DNA of 64,000 nucleotides from Actinokineospora baliensis (lineage in GTDB: Bacteria; Actinomycetota; Actinomycetes; Mycobacteriales; Pseudonocardiaceae), in contig NZ_JAFBCK010000001.1 in assembly GCF_016907695.1 (NCBI RefSeq), positions 5,382,001 to 5,446,000 on the forward strand, given 5' to 3'. Under the pieces are notes generated by a model. It ran no database searches and was not told the origin of the DNA. It saw only the letters and a list, made by a program, of their open reading frames with translations. Positions 43,713 to 51,857 of this stretch are shown here, piece after piece (position 1 is the first letter of the stretch; every line of letters begins with the position of its first letter). A program made the position numbers and the translations under genes.

Positions 43713-44867
43713 GTGCGCGCATCTTCCCGATTCCGCCGCTGGTCCGTTTTCGTGGCACTCGCTGTTCTCGGCGTCGCTGTTCCGGCGCCCGCGAGTGCCG
43801 CGGTCACCCTCCAGTGCGGCGACATTGTGTATGCCAGTGTGGTCTTGGCGAACGACCTCGACTGCACGAACAGCGAAGCTCTCAGTGCTGGTGCTGACGG
43901 GGTCACCATCAGCTTGGCCGGACACACCGTGCACGGGCTCGTACACGACAGGGACCACGCCGGCTTCGCCGTGCGGGGTGGGACGGTCGACCTCATCTGG
44001 ATCTTCGGGCCGAGCGGTGCGCGGATCACCGACGTCCGCACCTCGCTGATCCGCGTTGGCGGGGATGACACGAAGATCGTGCGGACCACCGTTGGCGACC
44101 TGCTCGTGCTCAACCCGCACTCCGACGTCGACATCGCCGATTCCACGATCACGGGCAGCTTCACCGCTAGCGGATCGGTGGGGCGCTCCGGCAGCCTCAT
44201 CCGCAGCACGATCACCGGGGCTCGCGTCGACTTCTCCTCCGGGTGGAACGGGTTCCTGCTCCGCGACAACCGCTTCCAGTCCTCGACCGTGGACTTCAGC
44301 CAGTCCGACGGGGGTGTCCTCGTGGAGAACACCTTCACCGATTCCACGGTGACGATCTCCTCGAGCAACAACACCGACATCCGAAAGAACACCTTCCGCG
44401 GCTCCCAGACCGCTCTGCGCTTGGCGTCCGAACCGCAGCAGAACACCAACATCGCCTACAACACCTTCGAATCCAACGGCGTCGGCATCCGCGTCGTCGA
44501 CAACTCCACCGCGCCCCTGCGCGGTACCTCCATCCGCGGCAACACCTTCACCGGCAACACGACCGCGGGCATCTGGGCGACCCTGCAAGCCGCCAGCACC
44601 GACCTCGTCACCATCGAGGCCAACACCCTCACCGGCAACGGCCACTCCCCCAATGGCACCGTCGACACCCAGGGCAGCCTGGTGAACGACGGCATCCACA
44701 TCGACGCGGCCGCGGGCAACAACCTCCGCCTGACCCGCAACACCACCCGGGACAACGCCGACCACGGCATCGAGGCGACCCCGGGATCGGTGGTGGACGG
44801 CGGCGGCAACACCACCGCCAACAACCCGGCGGGCTGCCGTGGGGTTCTGTGCCGTCAGGTCGCGTAG
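43713..44867 (+). CDS. Secreted right-handed beta-helix protein
   Basis: GTG 43713 with GAGG eight bases before it is preferred over the ATG at 43686 and gives 384 residues. Signal peptide: RASSRFRRWSVFVALAVLG to about PASA. The mature protein is a parallel beta-helix: repeats of the form NTFTGNT, NTFRGSQ, NTFESNGVGI and NTLTGNG (nosD/pectate-lyase-like). No catalytic residues of a named lyase could be placed. It ends with a two-cysteine tail (GCRGVLCRQVA). The gene stands alone, divergent from the NUDIX operon. A role in cell-surface polysaccharide binding is a general inference for the fold. Confidence 0.82.
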   Translation: MRASSRFRRWSVFVALAVLGVAVPAPASAAVTLQCGDIVYASVVLANDLDCTNSEALSAGADGVTISLAGHTVHGLVHDRDHAGFAVRGGTVDLIWIFGPSGARITDVRTSLIRVGGDDTKIVRTTVGDLLVLNPHSDVDIADSTITGSFTASGSVGRSGSLIRSTITGARVDFSSGWNGFLLRDNRFQSSTVDFSQSDGGVLVENTFTDSTVTISSSNNTDIRKNTFRGSQTALRLASEPQQNTNIAYNTFESNGVGIRVVDNSTAPLRGTSIRGNTFTGNTTAGIWATLQAASTDLVTIEANTLTGNGHSPNGTVDTQGSLVNDGIHIDAAAGNNLRLTRNTTRDNADHGIEATPGSVVDGGGNTTANNPAGCRGVLCRQVA

Positions 44868-44914
44868 GTGCGCCCGCAGGTCTGGTCGAGCGGTGAAGGT
44901 TGTCCTCAGTAGCC

Positions 44915-44928
44915 GCTGTCGCGACAGC
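44915..44928. promoter_or_regulatory. 14-bp perfect palindrome between beta-helix and phosphate genes
   Basis: GCTGTCGCGACAGC lies 48 bases after the beta-helix stop and 134 bases before the DUF47 start. It could be an operator for the phosphate uptake pair or a short hairpin ending the upstream unit. It shares the CTGTCG half-site with palindromes at 43452 and 59011, which may be chance in GC-rich DNA. Confidence 0.25.
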
Positions 44929-45061
44929 AGGGCGCCTGGTGGCCACATGGGACGCCGACGGTAGCGGTACGCCACGGGCCAGTCGGACGATTTGTCCGAT
45001 CCGGTCGGTGGTGGGTGCTCCCCCTGAGCGCGGCCGGGAAGCGGAAAGCTTAGGGTGCACC

Positions 45062-45679
45062 GTGCGGTTCAACTTCCTCCCAACGGACACGGCCTTCTAC
45101 GACCTCTTCGCGAAGTCGGCCGACAACCTCGTCGAAGGGGCGCGGTTGCTCGCCGGGCTGCTCGAGCCCGGCAGCGACCGGGCCGAGGCCGCGGACCGGG
45201 TGAGAGCGGTCGAGCACCAGTGCGACGAGGTGACGCACGAGACGGTGCGCAGGCTGAACTCGACGTTCATCACGCCGTTCGACCGCGAGGACATCTACCG
45301 GCTGGCCGGGGCCCTCGACGACGTGATGGACGACATGGAGGCGGCCGCGGACTACGTCCACCTCTACCGGATCGAGGAGCTCCCGCCGGGGGTGCCCGAG
45401 CAGATCGAGCTGCTGGGGAAGGCGGCCGAGCTCACCGCGGCCGCCATGCCCCGGCTGCGGGAGATGCGCGGCCTCGACGAGTACTGGATCGAGGTCAACC
45501 GGCTGGAGAACCTCGGCGACGGCGTCTACCGCAAGAGCCTGGCGGCGCTGTTCTCCGGTGCCTACGACGCGCTGACGGTGATGCGCCTGCGCGACGTCGT
45601 GGAGCAGCTGGAGGCGGCGATCGACTCGTTCGAGAAGGTCGCCAACATCGTCGAGCAAATCGCCGTCAAGGAATCGTGA
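45062..45679 (+). CDS. DUF47 (PhoU-like) phosphate transport accessory protein
   Basis: From GTG 45062 the product has 205 residues, all helical, with the DUF47 pattern: PTDTAFYDLFAKSADNLVEGA, AVEHQCDEVTHETVRRLNSTFITPFDREDI and DDVMDDMEAAADYVHLY, with acidic E-x3-D style metal sites. DUF47 proteins are PhoU-related and accompany PiT transporters to regulate or gate uptake. The stop is one base before the PiT start, so the pair is one operon. The upstream frame to 44900 shows no coding character. Confidence 0.9.
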   Translation: MRFNFLPTDTAFYDLFAKSADNLVEGARLLAGLLEPGSDRAEAADRVRAVEHQCDEVTHETVRRLNSTFITPFDREDIYRLAGALDDVMDDMEAAADYVHLYRIEELPPGVPEQIELLGKAAELTAAAMPRLREMRGLDEYWIEVNRLENLGDGVYRKSLAALFSGAYDALTVMRLRDVVEQLEAAIDSFEKVANIVEQIAVKES

Positions 45680-45680
45680 C

Positions 45681-46676
45681 GTGGAGTTCGCACTGGTCAT
45701 CGCGGTCGTGGTGATCGCACTGGCCTTCGACTACACCAACGGGTTCCACGACGCGGCCAACGCCATCGCGACGTCGATCTCCACCCGCGCGCTGACCCCC
45801 AAGGCCGCGCTGCTGCTGGCCGCGGTGATGAACCTGGTCGGCGCGCTGGTGTCGGAGGGCGTGGCGGGCACCATCGGCAGCGGCATCATCTCCCCACCCG
45901 GGGACTCCCAGGGGCTGGTGGTGGTGCTGGCCGGGCTCATCGGGGCGATCACCTGGAACCTGATCACCTGGTGGCGCGGCCTGCCCTCGTCGTCGTCGCA
46001 CGCCCTGATCGGCGGGCTCATCGGCGCCGGGATCGCCGGGGCGGTGAGCGTGCACTGGACGGTGATCGTCGGCAAGGTGCTCATCCCGATGGTGCTGTCC
46101 CCCCTGATCGGGTTCTGCCTCGCCTACGCGGTGATGGTCGGCATCGCGTGGCTGTTCCGGCGCGGGTCGCCGAGCCGGGTCAATCGCGGCTTCCGCGCGG
46201 GTCAGCGCCTGTCGGCCGCCGCGCTTGCGTTCGGCCACGGCCTACAGGACGCGCAGAAGACCATGGGGGTCATCGTGCTGGCGTTGGCGACGGCGGGTCT
46301 GCACAGTGGGCACGACGTGCCGTTGTGGGTCAAGCTCGCCGCTGCTGGGGCCATCGCGTTGGGCACGTACGCGGGCGGGTGGCGCATTATGCGGACGCTC
46401 GGTAGGCGCGTCATCAAACTCGACCCAGCGCGTGGGGTCGCTGCGGATGTAACCGCCTCCAGCGTCCTTTACGTCATGGCGATCGGCCTGCACGCACCTG
46501 TTTCGACTACGCACACGATTAGTTCCGCGATCATGGGGGCGGGGGCTACTCGGGGGCTTTCGGCTGTTCGTTGGGGGGTGGCTCGGACGATCGTGTCGGC
46601 GTGGGTGTTGACGATTCCGATGTCGGCGCTGGTGGCGGGGGTGACGTATACGGTGCTGTCGCTGGTTCTTGTGTGA
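45681..46676 (+). CDS. pit: PiT-family inorganic phosphate transporter
   Basis: A 331-residue membrane protein with the two inverted PiT signatures: FDYTNGFHDAANAIATSIST near the N-terminus and LAFGHGLQDAQKTMGVIVL near residue 180, plus SSSHALIGGLIGAG and VSTTHTISSAIMGAG. It imports phosphate, usually with protons or sodium, and is slightly shorter than E. coli PitA because the large loop is reduced. GTG start one base after the DUF47 stop. The convergent gap downstream holds the first copy of the 145-bp inverted element. Confidence 0.93.
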   Translation: MEFALVIAVVVIALAFDYTNGFHDAANAIATSISTRALTPKAALLLAAVMNLVGALVSEGVAGTIGSGIISPPGDSQGLVVVLAGLIGAITWNLITWWRGLPSSSSHALIGGLIGAGIAGAVSVHWTVIVGKVLIPMVLSPLIGFCLAYAVMVGIAWLFRRGSPSRVNRGFRAGQRLSAAALAFGHGLQDAQKTMGVIVLALATAGLHSGHDVPLWVKLAAAGAIALGTYAGGWRIMRTLGRRVIKLDPARGVAADVTASSVLYVMAIGLHAPVSTTHTISSAIMGAGATRGLSAVRWGVARTIVSAWVLTIPMSALVAGVTYTVLSLVLV

Positions 46677-46680
46677 TTGC

Positions 46681-46731
46681 CGGCTCGCCTTCGGCATTGC
46701 ATCGGATCGGTCGGCTCGCCTTCGGCATTGC
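46681..46731. repeat. Tandem 20-base units flanking the 145-bp element
   Basis: CGGCTCGCCTTCGGCATTGC occurs at 46681-46700 and again at 46712-46731 (31-base period), immediately left of the first 145-bp element. The reverse complement of the same unit recurs at 51807-51826 beside the third element. The units therefore belong to a larger composite repeat and are not part of the PiT gene. Confidence 0.75.
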
Positions 46732-46755
46732 GCTGGATCCGGGGTGGTGCGGTGT

Positions 46756-46900
46756 GCTCGATGGGGCGAACTTGTTTTGCGCGGGGCCCCTGCACCAGCC
46801 GTGGCAGGACCGCAAAGCTGGGGCCGAAAAGCATGGCCCTGTCCGCGCAGAACGCTACAACTGCCGCTCCCCCACGCAAAACAAGTCCGCCCCATCGAGC
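46756..46900 (+). repeat. 145-bp inverted-arm repeat element, copy 1
   Basis: Begins GCTCGATGGGGCG and ends CCCCATCGAGC; the outer 31 bases at each end are reverse complements with two mismatches (TTGTTTTGCG near the left, CGCAAAACAAG near the right). Between the arms is a non-palindromic centre with CCGTGGCAGGACCGCAAAGC and GGGGCCGAAAAGCATGGCCC. Two more copies of exactly the same length are at 51227 and 51608. It sits in the 405-base convergent gap between the PiT and subtilase genes; the rest of that gap is G-rich flank with GGCTGGCTCGG repeats and shows no gene. No transposase or target duplication is seen. Confidence 0.85.
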
Positions 46901-47081
46901 ATCTGGCACCGAAGAGTCCGAGTGTCCAGTGGTCGGCAACGCTGTCGGAGTCGGGTGGTTGGGCTGGCGGGGCTGGCTCGGGGGGCTGGGTGGGCTGGCT
47001 CGGGGGGTTGCCCTGGCACCTGAGGTCCGAGTGTCCAGTGGTGGGGTTGGTGGGCTGGCTCGGGGGGCTGAACGTGACTGC

Positions 47082-48935
47082 TCAGCGGGCGTTGAGGGCG
47101 AGGTCGTCGAGGACTATGGAGGAGGTGTTCTTGTAGTCGCCCCAGCCGGTGAACCAGAAGAGGACGGGTTGGCCTGCGTAGCGGGACAGGTCGAGGGTGT
47201 ACTGGCGGTAGCCGGTGCCCATGGTGTTGCCCTTGAGGAGCAGCACGGGCTCGTCGTTGAGCAGGAGGCGCAGGGCGTCGTTGTCGTCGGTGACGCCTTG
47301 GTGGGGGACGAACTTGGCCCAGAAGGTCTGGGTGGTCCAGGCGCACTCGCGGGGGATCTCGACCCGTTGGCTGACGATGGTTCCGCCCGCTGACGTGGTC
47401 GCGAGGGCTGCGGCCCAGGTGCCGGTGCGCGGGGCCATCGCGCCGGTGTGCTTGTTGATGTTGTCGGTGTTCTCCCACCAGCTGGTGCCGCCGGATTCGA
47501 AGCCGGGGTTGGTGAACTTCTGGCCGCCGGACGGGCAGGTCCAGTCCGGGGGGACGACGGTGATCTCGAAGCTGGTCGGTGTGGTGCGGTTGGCCGCGTC
47601 CTTGGCCGACACGGTCACCGTCGCGTTGACCAGGGTTTGGGTTGGTGTGCCGGAGATGAGGCCGGTGGCGGGGTTGATGGTGACGCCCGTAGGCAGGCCC
47701 GTGGCGGACCAGGTGTACGGGGCGGTGCCGCCCTTGGCGGTCATCTGGATGGTCATGGGCGTGCCAGTGCGTTGCGCCTTGAAGCCGGGGTTGGAGACGA
47801 TCGGGTACTCAGGACGGCTGCCCGTGCCGACGACCAGCAGTCGGTTCGGTGATCCGGTGCCCGCGTTGGGGATGGCGTTGGGTGTCGCGTCCAGCGCCAG
47901 GTGCGCGGAGATCTGCGCGGGCGTCGTGGCCGGGTCCACGGCGAGCAGCAGCGCGGCGGCGCCCGCGACGTGCGGGGAGGCCATGGAGGTTCCGCTGAGC
48001 GAGTTGCTGGAACTGCTCCAGGCGTTCCAGGCGGACGTGATCTGCGAGCCGGGGGCGAACAGGTCCACGCAGGTGCCGTGGTTGGAGAAGCCGGAACGGG
48101 TGTCGTCGGACTCGGTCGCGCCGACGGTGATCGCCTCGGGCACCCGGGCCGGTGACTTGTCGCAGGCGCTGGCGCCCTCGTTGCCCGCCGACACCACGGT
48201 GGTGACCCCGTCGGCGACGAGCCTGCTGATGGCCGCGTCGAGCACGGCGTCCGGGGACCCGCCGAGGCTCAGGTTGGCGACGGCGGGACCGGTGGTGTGG
48301 TGCGCGATCACCCAGTCGATGCCCGCGACCACGGACGCGACCGTCCCGAAGCCGTCGCACTTGAGCACCTTGACCCCGACCAGCTTCACCGCCTTGGCGA
48401 CGCCGTAGCCGGTGCCGCCGATGGTCCCCGCCACGTGGGTGCCGTGGCCGTGGCAGTCGGCGTCCTGACCGTCTCCGGAGGTGTTGGCACCCCAGCTCGC
48501 CCGGCCGCCGAAGTCGCTGTGCGCGGTGTAGATCCCGGTGTCGATCACGTACGCGGTGACGTTCGCGGCCGTGGTGGTGTAGCTGTACGCGCTGTCGAGC
48601 CGCCGGGCCAGCTGGTCGACCCGGTCCAAGCCCCACGACGGCGGGTTCGACTGCGTTGTCGTCGTGCGGACCTGCCGATTCGGCTGCACCACCACGACAG
48701 CGGGATCGGCCGCCAGCCGCCGCGCGTCCCGGGCGGTCATGGTCGCGGCGAACCCGGACAGGGCGTACCGGAAGCGGTTCCCCACCTTGCCGTCGTACTT
48801 GTCGGCCAGCGTGGGCACGTCGGCGTTGGGGTCCTTGAGAACAACGAGGTAGCTGCTCGTGTTCGAGGCCTCGGCGATTGCCGGGGTGCTTGGCACGAGC
48901 ACAGCGGCGAGCAACAGCGCGAACAACCTGACCAC
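47082..48935 (-). CDS. Secreted S8 subtilase with Ig-like and C-terminal jelly-roll modules
   Basis: 617 residues: signal 1-21 ([18 protein letters not shown]), I9 propeptide about 27-90, catalytic domain with D132 (AYVIDTG), H164 (GHGTHVAG), oxyanion N252 (SAGNEG) and S317 (GTSMASPH), so the triad is complete. It is followed by a putative Ig domain of the cadherin-like type ([21 protein letters not shown]) and a C-terminal domain ([12 protein letters not shown]...[20 protein letters not shown]), resembling carbohydrate-binding or P-like modules of secreted actinobacterial proteases. It is an alkaline-type extracellular endoprotease, probably nutritional. Divergent from MazG; its 3' end faces repeat copy 1. 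Confidence 0.92.
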   Translation of the reverse strand: MVRLFALLLAAVLVPSTPAIAEASNTSSYLVVLKDPNADVPTLADKYDGKVGNRFRYALSGFAATMTARDARRLAADPAVVVVQPNRQVRTTTTQSNPPSWGLDRVDQLARRLDSAYSYTTTAANVTAYVIDTGIYTAHSDFGGRASWGANTSGDGQDADCHGHGTHVAGTIGGTGYGVAKAVKLVGVKVLKCDGFGTVASVVAGIDWVIAHHTTGPAVANLSLGGSPDAVLDAAISRLVADGVTTVVSAGNEGASACDKSPARVPEAITVGATESDDTRSGFSNHGTCVDLFAPGSQITSAWNAWSSSSNSLSGTSMASPHVAGAAALLLAVDPATTPAQISAHLALDATPNAIPNAGTGSPNRLLVVGTGSRPEYPIVSNPGFKAQRTGTPMTIQMTAKGGTAPYTWSATGLPTGVTINPATGLISGTPTQTLVNATVTVSAKDAANRTTPTSFEITVVPPDWTCPSGGQKFTNPGFESGGTSWWENTDNINKHTGAMAPRTGTWAAALATTSAGGTIVSQRVEIPRECAWTTQTFWAKFVPHQGVTDDNDALRLLLNDEPVLLLKGNTMGTGYRQYTLDLSRYAGQPVLFWFTGWGDYKNTSSIVLDDLALNAR

Positions 48936-49060
48936 GTGACCTCCCGGGTCGCAGTCAGCCGCAGACTAGGGATCACGGAGGCGCGGTCCAGGCGGGTTCG
49001 GGTGATCTTCACCTGGTTGCCGCACAGGGGCCGGTGGGCGGCCGGACCTAGGCTGCTGCC

Positions 49061-49429
49061 ATGGATTTGGCGCGGCTGAGCGATGACATCGAGGTGGTGT
49101 CGGACGGGTATGCGCGTGCGCACGGATTCACCAGGGACGACACCTGGTTCCTCCTCAAGCTCCAGGAGGAGGTCGGCGAGTTGACGCAGGCGTTCTTGAT
49201 GCGGAGTGGCCAGGCCAGGGCCAAGGGCCACTCCAGGCGGGAACTGGAGGACAGGTTCGGCGCCGAGTTGGCCGATGTGTTGTGCCACGTGGTGCTGATG
49301 GCGCGGCACCACGGGGTCGACCTGGCGGAGCAGGTGGACCGGAAGTGGCTCGTGTGGCATCCCGACCGGGTGGCCGGGGGCGTTGACGACGCCACCGGCC
49401 ACCCGGAGTCGGCGGATCAGGCGCTGTAG
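49061..49429 (+). CDS. MazG-like nucleotide pyrophosphohydrolase
   Basis: A 122-residue helical protein with the MazG/HisE fold motifs: LLKLQEEVGELTQAFL (EEVGEL, the first Mg-binding helix) and FGAELADVLCHVVLMARHHGVDL (E-x2-D). Members hydrolyse NTPs or house-cleaning substrates to NMP and pyrophosphate. The exact substrate is not clear. The gene is single, divergent from the subtilase; its last 13 bases overlap the 3' end of the opposing C39 peptidase gene. Confidence 0.85.
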   Translation: MDLARLSDDIEVVSDGYARAHGFTRDDTWFLLKLQEEVGELTQAFLMRSGQARAKGHSRRELEDRFGAELADVLCHVVLMARHHGVDLAEQVDRKWLVWHPDRVAGGVDDATGHPESADQAL

Positions 49430-50046
49430 CCGCGGCCCGCGATCCAGTGGGCCAGCAGGTAGGTCTCCATCTTGTACTGGACGCCCTGGGCGGGGTCGAA
49501 GATGACGGAGACGTTGCCGCCCTGCTCGTAGCCGACGACGGTCAGGTAGTGGCCGCCGCTGTAGGAGTGGTAGCCGCCGTTGGTGTCGTAGGCGTAGCCG
49601 ACGACGTTGGCGACGATCGGGAAGGCGTTGTTGATGTTGAGCCGGACATCGGCGATCAGCAGGTCGATCTGCCACTGGGCGGCGTAGGTGCCGCCGATGT
49701 ACTTGGACTCGTACCAGCCGCCCACGTAGTTGCGCAGGACGCCGGTGACCAGACCGATGTGGTCGGTCCCGTTGACCGTCGTACCCAGGCTGGCGCCGAG
49801 CGAGCTCTGCGTGGGCACGTTGATCAGCCGGACCGACAGGGCGGCGCGGGTGGCGGCCGGGCCGCAGTAGTAGCCGTTGATCTGCTGCTGGCCGCTGTAG
49901 TTGAGGTACTTGCTCGAGCAGACGCCGTCCGGGCAGCCCGCCGCGGTCGCGGCGGCCGTCGCGGCCGAGGCGGAGGGCAGGGCGCTGAGCGAGACGCCCA
50001 GTGCCATCGCCACCACCAGAGCCACCTTCATGATCACCGATCTCAT
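49417..50046 (-). CDS. Secreted C39-like cysteine peptidase
   Basis: 209 residues. Perfect AGGAGG seven bases before the ATG. Signal peptide to about residue 28 (LPSASA). Papain-like C39 family features: catalytic Cys in QQQINGYYCGPAATRAAL (near residue 61), His in SGGHYLTVVGYEQ (near residue 166) and Asp in VIFDPAQGVQYKM. There is no ABC transporter, so it is a free secreted peptidase of the C39_2 type, not a bacteriocin processing domain. Its 3' end overlaps MazG. Confidence 0.86.
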   Translation of the reverse strand: MRSVIMKVALVVAMALGVSLSALPSASAATAAATAAGCPDGVCSSKYLNYSGQQQINGYYCGPAATRAALSVRLINVPTQSSLGASLGTTVNGTDHIGLVTGVLRNYVGGWYESKYIGGTYAAQWQIDLLIADVRLNINNAFPIVANVVGYAYDTNGGYHSYSGGHYLTVVGYEQGGNVSVIFDPAQGVQYKMETYLLAHWIAGRGYSA

Positions 50047-50071
50047 CGGGGTTCCTCCTGCTAGCGGAAAA

Positions 50072-50085
50072 CTGACGGGCGTCAG
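50072..50085. promoter_or_regulatory. Candidate operator in the C39 peptidase/ArsR divergent gap
   Basis: CTGACGGGCGTCAG (6-2-6 perfect inverted repeat) lies 26 bases upstream of the peptidase start and 92 bases upstream of the ArsR-type regulator start. A site in this position could let the regulator control both genes. Confidence 0.35.
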
Positions 50086-50176
50086 CCTGGCCGCGGCGCC
50101 ACCCCCGCCGCGACGCGCTGAAGCTGCCGCTTAAACCCCCTGGTAGATCGGTTCAGAAGGCGGCAGGATCGTTGCC

Positions 50177-51136
50177 GTGCACCGGCTCATCCTCAGCTCC
50201 GCCGACGTCGCCCGGGTCCGCCTGCTCCCGTCGCCGACGCCGGTGGCCGAGACGCTGTTCAGCCTCAACGCGCTGCGCGGCGGGGTGGACGGGGCGCACC
50301 TGGAGCCGTGGCGCGACCGGGTCCGGGTCGGGTTGGGACCGTGGTCGCGGATGCTCGCGGCGATCTCCCCGCGCGGGCCGCACTTCCTGGACCTGGTGGC
50401 GCTCATGGGCGCCGAGGTCGACGACGACGCCCTGCTCGCCAGCCCCCGGGCGCTAGTGCGGGCCGAACTCGACTGGTTCGCCCGCTGGTCGGGTCGGATG
50501 CCGTCGGTGCTGCGCGGCCTCGACGACGACCTGGCCGTCCGCCGCGACCTGCTTGCCGCCCTGCGCGCCTACCACCACCTGGCCATCCGCCCCGAGTGGG
50601 CGGCGGTGCAGGACACCTTCACCCTCGACCGCGCCGCCCGCGCCCGCGACCTCGCCGACGGCGGCGTCGACCGGCTCCTGGCGGGCCTGCACCCGCTGAT
50701 CCGCTGGACCGGCTCCATCCTCGACGTCGGCTGCCCCTTCGAGGCCGAAACCACCCTCGACGGCCAAGGCCTGGACATCGTCCCGTCCTACTTCCAGCGC
50801 TCCCCCACCCTCCTGCAGAACGGCGACCGGATGCTGCTGATCTACCCCGCCGCCCGCACCGAACGCCCCCAGCCCCCCGCGGGCCTGGCCAAGCTGCTCG
50901 GCACCACCCGCGCCATCGTCCTCACCGCCATCGCCGAAGGCATCGCCACCACCACGACCCTCGCCCACCACGCAGGCACCTCGGCGGCCGCCATCAGCCA
51001 GCACACCGCGATCCTGCGCGAAGCAGGCCTGATCACCACCAGCCGCCACCACGGCACCGCCTGCCACACCCCCACCGCCACGGCCACCGCCCTGCTCACC
51101 CGAGCGAGCAAGCAGGCCCCAAACCCCCGACCCTGA
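50177..51136 (+). CDS. ArsR-type winged-helix regulator with DUF5937-like N-terminus
   Basis: 319 residues from GTG. Residues 1-230 look like the DUF5937-type ligand or scaffold region of actinobacterial ArsR-like regulators (FSLNALRGG, LGPWSRMLAAISPRGPHFLDL, ILDVGCPFEAETTLDGQGL, SYFQRSPTLLQNGDRMLLIYP). The C-terminal HTH is clear: LLGTTRAIVLTAIAEGIATT, TLAHHAGTSAAAISQHTAIL and REAGLITTSRHH. Codons become strongly C-rich at the 3' end. The likely targets are itself and the divergent C39 peptidase. The ligand is unknown. Confidence 0.85.
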   Translation: MHRLILSSADVARVRLLPSPTPVAETLFSLNALRGGVDGAHLEPWRDRVRVGLGPWSRMLAAISPRGPHFLDLVALMGAEVDDDALLASPRALVRAELDWFARWSGRMPSVLRGLDDDLAVRRDLLAALRAYHHLAIRPEWAAVQDTFTLDRAARARDLADGGVDRLLAGLHPLIRWTGSILDVGCPFEAETTLDGQGLDIVPSYFQRSPTLLQNGDRMLLIYPAARTERPQPPAGLAKLLGTTRAIVLTAIAEGIATTTTLAHHAGTSAAAISQHTAILREAGLITTSRHHGTACHTPTATATALLTRASKQAPNPRP

Positions 51137-51226
51137 CCCGAATCGGTCGAGCCAACCCCGCCAGCCCGCCCCACCGAGCCAACCCCGCTAGCCGGCCATC
51201 GCTCCCGGAAGCCGCTGCCCCTAACT

Positions 51227-51371
51227 GCTCGATGGGGCGGACTTGTTTTGCGCGGGGCCCCTGCGCCAGCCGTGGCAGGACCGCAAAGCTGGGGCCGAAA
51301 AGCATGGCCCTGTCCGCGCACAACGCTACGACTGCCGCCACCCCACGCAAAACAAGTCCGCCCCATCGAGC
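51227..51371 (+). repeat. 145-bp inverted-arm repeat element, copy 2
   Basis: Same length and orientation as copy 1, with a handful of differences in the centre and in the arms. The 721-base convergent gap (51137-51857) between the ArsR-type and DUF917 genes holds this copy, a 40-bp tandem repeat and copy 3. Outside them it is C-rich filler without a convincing gene. Confidence 0.85.
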
Positions 51372-51420
51372 CGCCGCACCCAGCCCCCCGAGCCAGCCCA
51401 CCCAACCCAGCCCACCGAGC

Positions 51421-51500
51421 CAACCCCGCCAGCCCAACCACCCGATTCCGACCACCGACCCAACCCCGCCAGCCCAACCACCCGATTCCGACCACCGACC
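51421..51500. repeat. Exact 40-bp tandem duplication
   Basis: Two identical 40-bp units, 51421-51460 and 51461-51500, each containing CCCAACCACCCGATTCCGAC. The reverse complement of a similar stretch (GTCGGAGTCGGGTGGTTGGG, near 46947) follows copy 1 of the 145-bp element, so this belongs to the flank of a larger composite repeat. Confidence 0.85.
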
Positions 51501-51607
51501 CAGCCACTGGACACTCGGAAGCCGCTGGTGCCACCTCAGCCACCGCCTTCCGCCCGCCCCGGCCGCATTGCCAACCACTGGACACTCGGAAGTCGCTGGT
51601 GCCATCT

Positions 51608-51752
51608 GCTCGATGGGGTGGACCTGTTTTGCGTGGGGGGACGGCAGCCGTAGCGTCGCCTCGCTGCAGGGCCATGCTTTTCGGCCCCTGCTTTGCGGTC
51701 CTGCCACGGCTGTCGTAGGGGCCCCACGCAAAACAGGTCCACCACATCGAGC
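51608..51752 (-). repeat. 145-bp inverted-arm repeat element, copy 3 (opposite orientation)
   Basis: Same length, inverted with respect to copies 1 and 2, as shown by the centre (GGGCCATGCTTTTCGGCCCC). Both arms carry the same two changes relative to copies 1 and 2: GGTGG for GGCGG and ACCTG for ACTTG. The arms therefore stay complementary. It is flanked on the right by the unit at 51807-51826 and on the left by the 40-bp repeats. Confidence 0.85.
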
Positions 51753-51857
51753 CCGCACTCAAATCGCGGATCCACGCCGATGCCGCAGGCGAGGCGACGA
51801 TCCGCTGCAATGCCGAAGGCGAGCCGAAGACCCTCCTCTCCACAAGCGACAGTCCCT

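Noticed and set aside
46677..47081. Several short frames in the convergent gap with the first 145-bp element
   Set aside because: They are created by the repeat itself; similar frames recur at the other copies with the same translated repeat, which shows they follow the DNA element rather than a gene.
51227..51752. The 145-bp element copies as an IS or CRISPR array
   Set aside because: No transposase frame, no regular spacer structure, and only three copies, one inverted; kept as an unclassified repeat.
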